Notes: a model not told the origin generated them from the sequence alone. Shown: positions 1 to 6,773, counted from the first letter of the stretch. The stretch is 7,598 nucleotides of DNA from Lentisphaeria bacterium (GCA_017540385.1 JAFYBD010000192.1:1-7598); one strand, 5' to 3'. Made by a program: numbers and translations.

Positions 1-16
1 GATCTATTTCCGAAAA

Positions 17-22
17 AAAGGA
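17..22 (+). promoter_or_regulatory. Shine-Dalgarno site of lepA
   Basis: An AAAGGA sequence lies 13 nt before the ATG at 36, in a short A-rich leader. The spacing is longer than the 8 nt seen for the two minus-strand genes, so initiation may be moderate. It is the only purine-rich SD-like stretch in the 35 bases available. The lepA promoter must lie outside the window. Confidence 0.55.
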
Positions 23-35
23 ATACATACCGATT

Positions 36-1841
36 ATGGCAAAAGACAATATCAGAAATTTCTGCATTATCGCGCATATCGACCACGGCAAATCGACGCT
101 CGCCGACCGCATGCTCGAGATCACCCATACGGTCGAAAAGCGCGACCTCGTGCACGCCCAGCTCCTGGACGCGATGGACCTGGAGCAGGAACGCGGCATC
201 ACCATCAAGTCGCATCCGGTCCGCATGCTCTTCACCGCCTCCGACGGCGTCGAATACGAGCTGAACCTCATCGACACTCCCGGCCACGTGGATTTCTCCT
301 ACGAGGTCAGCCGTTCCCTGGCCGCCTGCGAGGGCGCCGTGCTGGTGCTGGACGCCACGCAGGGTGTCCAGGCCCAGACCGTGGCGAACGTGAACCTCGC
401 GATGCGCCACAACCTCTTCATCATCCCGGTCATCAACAAGATCGACCTCCCCGCCGCCGACCTGCCCCTCTGCTTCAACCAGCTCGAGGAGATCCTGGCC
501 ATCCCGCGCGAGGAGGTCCTGCTCGTCTCCGCGAAGGAGGGTACCGGCGTCCCCGAACTGCTCGAAGCCATCGTGCAGCGCGTCCCGCCGCCGAAGAAAT
601 CCTCCGTGCCCGGCACGGCCGCCCTCATTTTCGACTCCATCTACGACGCCTACCGCGGCGTGGTGACCTACGTCCGCATGTTCAACGGCTCCCTGTCGCG
701 CGGGACCAAACTGAAAATGTTCAGCACCGGACTCGAGAGCGAGATCAAGGAAGTCGGCGTTTTCACGCCCGCGATGACGCCCGTGAAGGAGCTCGAGCCC
801 GGCAACGTCGGATACATCATCCCGAACCTCAAATCGCCCGCCGACGCGAAGATGGGCGACACCGTGACCGACTCGGCCGCCCCCTGCGCCGAGCCTCTGC
901 CCGGTTTCCAGGACGTGAAGCCGATGGTCTTCAGCGGCATCTATCCCATCGACACCGCCGAGTACGAACAGCTCAAATTCAGCATGGCGAAGCTCCAGCT
1001 GAACGACCCGGCGTTCCATTACCAGTCGGAGACCTCCGCCGCGCTCGGATTCGGCTTCCGCTGCGGATTCCTCGGACTCCTCCACATGGAGATCGTGCAG
1101 GAACGCCTCCGCCGCGAGTACAACATGGACATCATCGCCACCTATCCGAGCGTGATCTACCACGTGTACCTCCGCAACGGCGACATGCTGAAGATCGACA
1201 ATCCCGTCCATCTGCCCGACCCCGCCGAGATCGACCACATCGAGGAGCCGCTCATCAACGCCCACATCATGTCCCCCACCGAGTACATGGGCGACATCAT
1301 GAACCTCGTGTTGAACAAGCGCGGCATATGCACCAATACCGAGAGCATCGACGGCAGCCACGTGATGCTCACCGCCTGCATCCCCATGCACGAGATCCTG
1401 ATCGACTTCCACGACAAGCTCAAATCCATCACGCGCGGCTACGGCAGCCTCGACTACGAACCCGCGGGCTGGCAGACCGAAAAACTCGTGAAGCTCGACA
1501 TCCTCGTGAACGGCGAACCGGTCGACGCGTTCGCCAGTATCGTGCATGCCGACCACGCCTACGCACGCGGACGCGAGATCGCCGAGCGCCTTGCCGACGT
1601 GATCCCGCCGCAGATGTTCCAGATCGCCATCCAGGCCGCCGTCGGCGGCAAGGTCATCGCGCGAGAGACCGTCCGCCAGCTGCGGAAAAACGTCCTCGCG
1701 AAGTGCTACGGCGGCGACATCACGCGAAAACGCAAGCTCCTCGAGAAGCAGAAGGAAGGCAAGAAGCGCATGAAGCAGATCGGCCGCGTGAACATCCCGC
1801 AGGAGGCGTTCATCGCCGTCCTGAAGAACAACGAACAGTGA
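36..1841 (+). CDS. lepA: Elongation factor 4 (LepA), ribosomal back-translocating GTPase
   Basis: LepA/EF4 is a translational GTPase that binds the ribosome and is associated with back-translocation, initiation or ribosome assembly; it acts in the cytoplasm or at the membrane. The 601-residue protein has the usual family length. All G motifs are visible: P-loop AHIDHGKST (residues 13-21), RGITIK in switch I (53-58), DTPGH (80-84) and NKID (134-137). They are followed by the EF-G-like domains and the LepA-specific C-terminal domain, with CYGGDITRKRKLLEKQKEGK and a lysine-rich tail. The start is the ATG at 36, which gives the standard MAKDNIRNF N-terminus. The gene ends in TGA and lepB begins 7 nt later, so the two are very likely co-transcribed, as in Escherichia coli. 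Nothing in it appears truncated or altered. Confidence 0.98.
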   Translation: MAKDNIRNFCIIAHIDHGKSTLADRMLEITHTVEKRDLVHAQLLDAMDLEQERGITIKSHPVRMLFTASDGVEYELNLIDTPGHVDFSYEVSRSLAACEGAVLVLDATQGVQAQTVANVNLAMRHNLFIIPVINKIDLPAADLPLCFNQLEEILAIPREEVLLVSAKEGTGVPELLEAIVQRVPPPKKSSVPGTAALIFDSIYDAYRGVVTYVRMFNGSLSRGTKLKMFSTGLESEIKEVGVFTPAMTPVKELEPGNVGYIIPNLKSPADAKMGDTVTDSAAPCAEPLPGFQDVKPMVFSGIYPIDTAEYEQLKFSMAKLQLNDPAFHYQSETSAALGFGFRCGFLGLLHMEIVQERLRREYNMDIIATYPSVIYHVYLRNGDMLKIDNPVHLPDPAEIDHIEEPLINAHIMSPTEYMGDIMNLVLNKRGICTNTESIDGSHVMLTACIPMHEILIDFHDKLKSITRGYGSLDYEPAGWQTEKLVKLDILVNGEPVDAFASIVHADHAYARGREIAERLADVIPPQMFQIAIQAAVGGKVIARETVRQLRKNVLAKCYGGDITRKRKLLEKQKEGKKRMKQIGRVNIPQEAFIAVLKNNEQ

Positions 1842-1848
1842 GGCGCGC

Positions 1849-3108
1849 GTGAACTTCTTCCGCAGGATCTCCCTCGCCAGGTCGAACCGAAAAATCCACC
1901 GCGACATCGTCGCGTCCGTCCGCCACACCCTCGCCGAGGACGACGACATCCTCACCGACGAGCAGAAGGAACGCCTCTCCGGCTTCGCGAAAGCCGCCGA
2001 CGAAGCGGTCGCCGACCCGGACCAGGAGAAACGCGCCGAAAACCTGCGTCTCGTCGTGGAGAATTATAACGCCGCGTATTCCGGCCGGAACTCGTTCCGC
2101 ACCTGGATCGCGTCCGTGCTGGACGTGCTGGCCGTGGCGTTCGGCGTGGCGTTCGGCGTGCGCGGACTCTTCCTCCAGCCGTTCCAGATCCCCACCAGCA
2201 GCATGCAGCCCACGCTGTTCGGCATCCACTACATCGACCGCCAGGCGTCCGACCCCTACCGCAGCAGGACCGTGAAATTCTTCACCCCGCTCGGCGCGTC
2301 GAACGCGAAGATCGTCTCCCCGACCGACTACGGCATCCTCGAATCCGAACCGATCCCGGTCGTGCGGCCGTGGGGCGCCCTGATCTCCTCGCTGTTCCAT
2401 CCCGGCGACTTCTACCGCACCGGCACGGTCGTACGGTTCGGCGGGCGGGACTTCCTGCTGCCCGGCGACGACCCCCGCGAGAGCATCTACCGTTACCTCC
2501 CGGTCGACCCGCGGACGAAGACCTATTCCGAGGGCGAGACCGTGTTCGACGGCTGGGTGTCCTCCGGCGACCATCTCTTCGTCGACCGTTTCTCGATCCA
2601 CTTCAAGCCGCTGAAACGCGGCGAGGTGTTCGTGTTCAACACCGAGGGTCTGTATTCCTCGCGCGGGACTCCGCTCACCGGCTACTACTACATCAAACGC
2701 CTCGCCGGGCTCCCCGGCGACACGCTCCGGATCGACGACGGACACCTGTACATCCGTCCGAAAAACGCGAATACGTTCCTCCCTGCCGAGACGTTCAATC
2801 CGGCGTTCGCCAAGGTCTATTCCGGCCTCGGCGGCTATCAGGGGCATCTGCCCATGGGCCGCCTGGAGGAACACGTGGAGTTCACGATCCCCGACGACTG
2901 CTGTTTCGCGCTCGGCGACAATACCGCGAACAGCCTCGACAGCCGCGACTGGGGCCCGCTCCCCGTCAAAAACATCATCGGCCGCGCCGTCTTCGTCTTC
3001 TGGCCGATCTCGCGTCGCGTCGGCGGCGTCGACCGTCTGGACCCGCTCCCGGTCCCGACCGTCTATCCCCCGAGTTCCACCCAGCCCACCGCAATGAACC
3101 TCCAATAG
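1849..3108 (+). CDS. lepB: Signal peptidase I (leader peptidase), with a large insertion
   Basis: Signal peptidase I is a membrane-anchored Ser/Lys endopeptidase that removes signal peptides from exported proteins. A charged N-terminal cytoplasmic segment (about residues 1-85) precedes one hydrophobic membrane segment (about 86-108). Box B IPTSSMQPTL (114-123) carries the predicted nucleophile Ser118. Box C is near DHLFVDRFS (241-249). Box D YIKRLAGLPGD (281-291) carries the general-base Lys283. Box E GDNTANSLDSRDWG (356-369) is followed by GRAVFVFWPIS. At 419 residues it is longer than E. coli LepB (about 324). Ser and Lys are 165 residues apart against 55 in E. coli (S90/K145), so roughly 110 extra residues lie between boxes B and C. 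A Pro-rich tail of about 30 residues ends the protein. The start is a GTG at 1849, preceded by GTGAGG overlapping the lepA stop and consistent with translational coupling. The family assignment is firm; the role of the insertion is unknown. Confidence 0.95.
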   Translation: MNFFRRISLARSNRKIHRDIVASVRHTLAEDDDILTDEQKERLSGFAKAADEAVADPDQEKRAENLRLVVENYNAAYSGRNSFRTWIASVLDVLAVAFGVAFGVRGLFLQPFQIPTSSMQPTLFGIHYIDRQASDPYRSRTVKFFTPLGASNAKIVSPTDYGILESEPIPVVRPWGALISSLFHPGDFYRTGTVVRFGGRDFLLPGDDPRESIYRYLPVDPRTKTYSEGETVFDGWVSSGDHLFVDRFSIHFKPLKRGEVFVFNTEGLYSSRGTPLTGYYYIKRLAGLPGDTLRIDDGHLYIRPKNANTFLPAETFNPAFAKVYSGLGGYQGHLPMGRLEEHVEFTIPDDCCFALGDNTANSLDSRDWGPLPVKNIIGRAVFVFWPISRRVGGVDRLDPLPVPTVYPPSSTQPTAMNLQ

Positions 3109-3170
3109 GAGGCTGGCGCCTCCGCTTCGGCAGTGCCGTGCTTCGCTTGAGCACGGGAGGGCTTCCGCAG
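3108..3170. repeat. Structured intergenic sequence with two hairpins and short GCTTC repeats
   Basis: A perfect 6-bp hairpin GGAGGC/GCCTCC with loop TGGC (3108-3123) begins at the last base of the lepB stop. A second perfect 7-bp hairpin CCGTGCT/AGCACGG follows (3136-3156). CCTCC (3119-3123) could alternatively pair with GGAGG (3156-3160), enclosing the second hairpin. A 10-mer recurs: GCTTCGGCAG (3124-3133), GCTTCGCTTG (3140-3149) and GCTTCCGCAG (3161-3170). No U-tract follows either hairpin, so this is not a standard intrinsic terminator for lepA-lepB. It may be a REP-like dispersed element or an mRNA-stabilising 3' structure. Copy number cannot be judged from one window. Confidence 0.45.
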
Positions 3171-3193
3171 CGCGCGAACGACGCTAAAAACCC

Positions 3194-3227
3194 AAAAAAA
3201 AGAGGCAGGCTTTTTACGGCCTGCCTC
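3194..3227 (-). terminator. Intrinsic terminator of the GH97 gene
   Basis: A perfect 9-bp stem, GAGGCAGGC (3202-3210) and GCCTGCCTC (3219-3227), encloses an 8-nt loop. Read on the minus strand it is followed at once by eight T (3201-3194), then GGG and a further T5. It starts 24 bp after the GH97 stop codon. On the plus strand no T-tract follows the stem, so it should terminate only the minus-strand transcript, not lepA-lepB. Confidence 0.9.
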
Positions 3228-3251
3228 GGGATCTGATTCGATCGCGGATGC

Positions 3252-5351
3252 TTACTTTTTCTCGAAGCGGAAGACGAAGCCGCCGCGTCCGACCATCCTC
3301 ACGGTGAGTTCGTCGCCGGCCTTGGCGGTGCCTTCGGTGATGTCCCACGCGCGGGCGTCGCCGGGTTCGACTTTGCCCTCGTGGAAGAAGCTCTCGTCGA
3401 CGTCCTTGCCGTCGGCGATCCGGCGGTAGCTGAACGTCTCGCCGGCTTTGCCCGGGACCGTGAACTTGATCTCGCGGGTTTCGGCCTTGCCGTTGATGCC
3501 GCCGACGTACCAGGTGGAGCCTTTGCGGCGGCCGAGGATCACGAAGTCGCCGGGTTCGCCGCCGAGGTACTTCGTGTCGTCCCACGTGGTCGGGAGTCCG
3601 GCGATGAAGTCTTTCACCTTGTCCGGGAGCGCGCGGAATGCGGACGGACGGTCGGCCATGTGCTGCGCGGCGGATTCGAAGACGACCGGGAGCGCGAGTT
3701 CATGGGCGTGGGAGGTGCGGTGCGCGTGCTGGGAGTTGGTGAACGCGGTGGGGGTGTAGTCCATCGGGCCGACGGCGTTGCGCGTGAAGGGCAGCGTGGT
3801 GTTGTGTTCGGCGGCCGGATCGGTCATCATGGGGTGGTTGTTGTACTGTTCCGCGCCCCAGACGCTCTCCATGGACATGAGGTTGGGGTAGGTGCGGGAC
3901 CAGCCGCGGGGCAGGGTGCTGCCGTGGAAGTTGACCATGACCTTGTGCGGAGCGGCGTCCTTCAGGATGTCGACGTAATACTGCATCATGCTCTGCTTGT
4001 CGCTCTCGAAGAAGTCGATCTTCACGCCCTTCACGTTCTTGCTGTTCAGCCAGGCGAATTCCTTCTCGCGCGACTCATGGGTATTGAATCTGTCGCGGGG
4101 GCCGCCGCCGACGTAGTTGTGCTTGCCGCCGGAATTGTACCACAGCCAGACGCCGACGTTTTTCTCCTTGGCGAGCGCGAGGGCGTCGTCGATGTTGCCG
4201 CCGTTGCGCATCACGTCCCATTCCCAGTCGATCAGGACGTTCGGCCACTTCATCTCGGAGGCGAGCAGGATGTAGTCCTTCACGATCTGGTAGTCCTTGC
4301 TGCCGTTGTTGTAGGCCCAGTAGACCCAGGAGGCGATGCCGGGGGTGATCCAGGAGACGTCCTTCACCGCGCAAGCTGGCGCGAGGTCGTCGACGAGCGT
4401 GGACTCCACGATGTCGGCGAGCGTGCCGATCACGACGCAGCGCCACGGGGACTGCCACGGGAGCGTGGTGGTCGGGTTGACCGCGCCCTGGCCGGCGCCC
4501 TCGCCCTGGTCGGGATAATGCGTGGTGAAGGTCACACCGTCGTCGGTCACGTCGGACTGCAGATAGGTGCCGCAGTAGGTGCCGTCGAACCAGGTCTCGG
4601 AGAGGAGGCCCCAGGTGGATTTGTCGGCGGAGTTGAAGAGCAGCGGATAGTTCCAGTTCCGGTTGGGACCGCGACCTCCGCGGCCGCCGCCGAATCCGCC
4701 CGGACCGCCGGGGCCGCCCTGGCCGCCCTGACGGGGCTGCTGGGGTTTCAGCTGGTCTGCGGTGTAGGCGTTGTAACGGTCCTCGTAGCTGGTCACGCGG
4801 CGCTGCATGCGGAATCCGTCGGTCAGCGGGAACGTGAACTTGGTGGACTCGCCCTGGAATTCGACTTCGGAGCCCTTGGTGCCGCCGATGGTGTAACGGA
4901 ACGCGAAGGTGTTGTCACCGGCGCGGAGCACCACACCGATCTTGTTCTCACCCTTGGCGTCGGCGAAAACGAGCGTCTTCTCGTTCATCCGGACGTTTCG
5001 CTCGGAGCGCTTGCCGTTCACGGAGGTGTATTTTTCAGTCACGAGCAGGACGTCCTTGCCGGACGGGGACGTGCCGGCGAGCTTGAGTTCGCCGAAATCG
5101 TAGTTCGCCTTGTCGGACTTGATCCCGAGATTCACGCGGAAGACCTCGGCGTCGTCGTGCATCACGCGCAGGACGTTGCCGGGATCGAGGTACACGCGGA
5201 CGGCGGTCGTGTCGCCGGGGGATGCGAGGAGACAGTTGTCAGGGATGGAGCCCCCGGCGGACTGGCCGCTGCCGGAGGCCGCGCCGCAACCGGCGGCGAG
5301 GAGGATGGCCGCGCAGGAGAGCGCAGTTTTCAAGGTGGTGGCAAACTTCAT
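3252..5351 (-). CDS. Glycoside hydrolase family 97 lipoprotein, probable retaining alpha-galactosidase
   Basis: GH97 enzymes cleave alpha-linked gluco- or galacto-oligosaccharides. The 699-residue product starts with a lipoprotein signal: Lys2 and Lys8, a hydrophobic core, and lipobox LAAGC with the acylated cysteine at 22. It should be attached to a membrane outside the cytoplasm. An N-terminal beta-sandwich (about 45-300) leads to a (beta/alpha)8 barrel (about 300-575; VLIDWEWD 372-379, GVWLWYNSGG 400-409) and a C-terminal beta domain (about 595-697). GVKIDFFESD holds Asp446, which aligns with the Asp nucleophile of retaining GH97 members such as Bacteroides BtGal97b. The inverting SusB-type enzymes use glutamate bases instead. 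The acid/base is probably Glu495 or Glu501 in SMESVWGAEQY. A Gly/Pro/Arg-rich stretch (about 203-231) interrupts the N-terminal domain. The start is ATG with TCCTT-complement SD 8 nt upstream. Family certain; alpha-galactosidase specificity inferred. Confidence 0.93.
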   Translation of the reverse strand: MKFATTLKTALSCAAILLAAGCGAASGSGQSAGGSIPDNCLLASPGDTTAVRVYLDPGNVLRVMHDDAEVFRVNLGIKSDKANYDFGELKLAGTSPSGKDVLLVTEKYTSVNGKRSERNVRMNEKTLVFADAKGENKIGVVLRAGDNTFAFRYTIGGTKGSEVEFQGESTKFTFPLTDGFRMQRRVTSYEDRYNAYTADQLKPQQPRQGGQGGPGGPGGFGGGRGGRGPNRNWNYPLLFNSADKSTWGLLSETWFDGTYCGTYLQSDVTDDGVTFTTHYPDQGEGAGQGAVNPTTTLPWQSPWRCVVIGTLADIVESTLVDDLAPACAVKDVSWITPGIASWVYWAYNNGSKDYQIVKDYILLASEMKWPNVLIDWEWDVMRNGGNIDDALALAKEKNVGVWLWYNSGGKHNYVGGGPRDRFNTHESREKEFAWLNSKNVKGVKIDFFESDKQSMMQYYVDILKDAAPHKVMVNFHGSTLPRGWSRTYPNLMSMESVWGAEQYNNHPMMTDPAAEHNTTLPFTRNAVGPMDYTPTAFTNSQHAHRTSHAHELALPVVFESAAQHMADRPSAFRALPDKVKDFIAGLPTTWDDTKYLGGEPGDFVILGRRKGSTWYVGGINGKAETREIKFTVPGKAGETFSYRRIADGKDVDESFFHEGKVEPGDARAWDITEGTAKAGDELTVRMVGRGGFVFRFEKK

Positions 5352-5359
5352 GGCTGAAT

Positions 5360-5364
5360 TCCTT
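5360..5364 (-). promoter_or_regulatory. Shine-Dalgarno site of the GH97 gene
   Basis: On the minus strand AAGGA lies 8 nt before the ATG at 5351. This fixes the start that gives a complete lipoprotein signal peptide. Confidence 0.8.
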
Positions 5365-5410
5365 TTCAGAAGTTAATGCGTGTTTATGATGTTTGGAAAA
5401 AAACACCTGA

Positions 5411-5439
5411 AAAATAGCACGGAAACGGCCGTTTGTCAA
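5411..5439 (-). promoter_or_regulatory. Sigma70-type promoter of the GH97 gene
   Basis: On the minus strand a consensus -35 TTGACA (5439-5434) and a -10-like TATTTT (5416-5411, four of six consensus bases) are separated by exactly 17 bp. Transcription would start near 5404, giving a leader of about 50 nt before the ATG at 5351. The promoter is embedded in operator-like palindromes, listed separately. Confidence 0.75.
5423..5434. promoter_or_regulatory. Perfect 12-bp palindrome between -35 and -10 (putative operator)
   Basis: AAACGGCCGTTT is its own reverse complement. It fills the spacer of the GH97 promoter and overlaps the last base of the -35. A regulator bound here would block RNA polymerase. 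The central-CG, A/T-flanked form resembles LacI-family operators, but the regulator is not in the window and its identity is unknown. Confidence 0.5.
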
Positions 5440-5474
5440 CGTGTAAAAACGTTTTTCGAACGTTATTTTCACGT
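5439..5474. promoter_or_regulatory. Helically phased ACGT cores with a 12-bp palindrome upstream of the GH97 promoter
   Basis: Four ACGT cores begin at 5439, 5449, 5460 and 5471, spaced 10, 11 and 11 bp, so they lie on one face of the helix. The second is the centre of a perfect 12-bp palindrome, AAAAACGTTTTT (5445-5456). The outermost cores form an inverted repeat AACGTG/CACGTT on the minus strand. The first core touches the -35 element. The tract is much more AT-rich than the surrounding genes. It is probably a cooperative regulator-binding region; the protein is unknown. Confidence 0.5.
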
Positions 5475-5490
5475 TAAATGCGAAGCGACG

Positions 5491-5526
5491 AAAAAGGCCG
5501 CGCCGCCGGAGTCCCGGGGCACGGCC
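5491..5526 (-). terminator. Intrinsic terminator of the aminotransferase gene
   Basis: The minus-strand RNA can form a 9-bp stem between 5526-5518 and 5504-5496 with one G-U pair. An inner CCGG/CCGG stem with a 4-nt loop and one bulged base continues it. Five T follow (5495-5491). It begins 26 bp after the aminotransferase stop codon and separates that gene from the GH97 promoter. Confidence 0.85.
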
Positions 5527-5552
5527 GTGAATCGCCTGGTTTTGAGGGAGCG

Positions 5553-6680
5553 TTACGCCTTCACCACGCCGGCGATGACGCCGCAGATGCGGTCGATGTC
5601 CTCGGCCTTCAGGTACGGGTGCATCGGGAGTGCGAAGATGTCGGCGGCGCAGGCTTCGGCGACCGGCATGTCGCCCTTCTTGTAGCCGAGATATTCGGTC
5701 GCGCCGAGCAGGTGCATCGGGATCGGGTAGTAACGCGCGGTCGGGACGTCGGCGGCCTTCAATGCGGCCTGGATCTCGGCGAACTTGGGCGAACGCGGGC
5801 AGAACTGCGCATAGACGGAGATGCAGCCCTCGGGGATCGTCTGGAGGGAAACGAGGCCCTTCAGACCGGCGCGGTAACGGTCCGCCACGGTCTGGCGGAG
5901 TTCGACTTCGCCGGGGAAGAGTTTGAGCTTCGCGAGCAGGACCGCCGCCTGGATCGTGTCGCACCGGGCGTTCAGCCCCAGCCGGACGTTGTTGTAACGG
6001 TCCTCGGCGCTGCGGCCATGGACGAGGATGGAGTACATCTTGTCGTACAGCGCGTCGTCGTCGGTGAAGACAGCGCCGCCGTCGCCGTAGCAGCCGAGCG
6101 GCTTGGCGGGGAAGAAGCTGGTGCAGCCGATGGTGCCGAGCGCGGGAGCGGTCTTGCCGCAGGGGGCCTTCGCGCCGAACGCCTGGCAGGCGTCCTCGAT
6201 GATGGCGAGGCCGTGGGCTTCGGCGAGGGGCTTGATCGCCTTGTAGTCGGCGGTGAGGCCGAAGAGGTCGACGGGGATGATCGCCTTCGGTTTGAGCTTG
6301 CCTTCGCGTTCGACCTTCAGGATGGCCTCCTCAAGTTTCGCGGGATCGATGTTGTAGGTGCCCGGGTCGATGTCTGCGAAGACCGGGGTGGCGCCGACGA
6401 GCGCGATGGTCTCGACCGTGGCGAAGAACGTGAACGGCGTGGTGAAGACCGCGTCGCCGGGTCCGATTTCGAGGGCCATGAGCGCCATGAGCAGGGCGTC
6501 GGTGCCGCTGGAACACGCCAGCGCGTGCTTCACTCCGGCATATTCCGCCAGCTTCCCTTCGAGTTCGGCGATCTCCGCACCGAGGATGTAGTGACCGCTC
6601 TCCAGCACGCGGTCGATGCCAGCGTGGATTTCGTCGCGGATGAGGTTGTACTGGTACTTCAAGTCGATGAACGGCAACAT
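5553..6680 (-). CDS. wbpE: DegT/DnrJ/EryC1/StrS-family PLP aminotransferase, WbpE-like
   Basis: This cytoplasmic PLP enzyme transfers an amino group, usually from glutamate, to a keto-sugar nucleotide. The closest match I can recall is WbpE/WlbC, which forms the 3-amino group of UDP-2-acetamido-3-amino-glucuronate for O-antigen sugars. The 375-residue length is normal. Visible landmarks are FIDLKYQ at the N-terminus, ESGHYILG (27-34), SSGTDAL (57-63), IEDACQAFGA (161-170) with Asp163 facing the PLP ring nitrogen, and TSFFPAKPLGCYGDGGA (187-203) with Schiff-base Lys193. The last motif is nearly identical to that of Pseudomonas WbpE. HGR (221-223), LNARCDTIQAA (236-246) and LPMHPYL near the C-terminus also fit. 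The start is the ATG at 6680 with an AGGAGG 8 nt upstream. It has its own promoter and terminator. The dehydrogenase and acetyltransferase partners of the Wbp pathway are not in the window, so the exact substrate is uncertain. Confidence 0.9.
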   Translation of the reverse strand: MLPFIDLKYQYNLIRDEIHAGIDRVLESGHYILGAEIAELEGKLAEYAGVKHALACSSGTDALLMALMALEIGPGDAVFTTPFTFFATVETIALVGATPVFADIDPGTYNIDPAKLEEAILKVEREGKLKPKAIIPVDLFGLTADYKAIKPLAEAHGLAIIEDACQAFGAKAPCGKTAPALGTIGCTSFFPAKPLGCYGDGGAVFTDDDALYDKMYSILVHGRSAEDRYNNVRLGLNARCDTIQAAVLLAKLKLFPGEVELRQTVADRYRAGLKGLVSLQTIPEGCISVYAQFCPRSPKFAEIQAALKAADVPTARYYPIPMHLLGATEYLGYKKGDMPVAEACAADIFALPMHPYLKAEDIDRICGVIAGVVKA

Positions 6681-6688
6681 GGTCGGCT

Positions 6689-6694
6689 CCTCCT
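6689..6694 (-). promoter_or_regulatory. Shine-Dalgarno site of the aminotransferase gene
   Basis: A full-consensus AGGAGG on the minus strand lies 8 nt before the ATG at 6680. It fixes the start codon and suggests efficient translation. Confidence 0.85.
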
Positions 6695-6720
6695 GGGTGG
6701 CTGTGAAAAAAGTTTCCTAT

Positions 6721-6749
6721 AATATACACCGTGGGCGCATGAAAAACAA
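6721..6749 (-). promoter_or_regulatory. Probable promoter of the aminotransferase gene
   Basis: On the minus strand TTGTTT (6749-6744) and TATATT (6726-6721, five of six consensus bases) are separated by 17 bp. The predicted start lies near 6714, giving a leader of about 35 nt. It sits between the GH36 terminator and the aminotransferase SD, the only A/T-rich island in that gap. Confidence 0.65.
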
Positions 6750-6750
6750 G

Positions 6751-6768
6751 CTCCCCGGACTCCCCGGA
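6751..6768. repeat. Two tandem copies of a 9-bp repeat
   Basis: CTCCCCGGA occurs twice in perfect tandem (6751-6759 and 6760-6768). It lies just upstream of the -35 of the aminotransferase promoter. It could be a direct-repeat regulator site or a chance duplication. Confidence 0.5.
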
Positions 6769-6773
6769 CGACG

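Noticed and set aside
1810..3105. 431-codon open frame on the minus strand opposite lepB
   Set aside because: Antisense shadow of lepB with low-information composition and no recognisable domain; lepB itself has all catalytic boxes.
3202..3227. The GH97 terminator hairpin as a bidirectional terminator for lepA-lepB
   Set aside because: On the plus strand the stem is followed by GGGATCTG and not by a T-tract, so it lacks the intrinsic signal in that direction.
4656..4745. GGC/CCG-rich tract as a repeat array or CRISPR-like element
   Set aside because: It is an in-frame Gly/Pro-rich coding stretch of the GH97 gene with irregular units, no spacers and no conserved repeat length.
3381..5357. 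Very long open frame on the plus strand opposite the GH97 gene
   Set aside because: It is a codon-phase shadow of a GC-rich gene: the product is dominated by V, G, A, E, R and H with no family resemblance, while the minus-strand frame encodes a clear GH97 enzyme.
5478..6722. 414-codon open frame on the plus strand opposite the aminotransferase
   Set aside because: Shadow frame with E/V/G/R-rich composition; it would also span the aminotransferase terminator and promoter.
6718..6723. Plus-strand TATAAT as a divergent promoter
   Set aside because: No plus-strand gene follows and no convincing -35 lies upstream; it is the other strand of the A/T island forming the aminotransferase -10 region.
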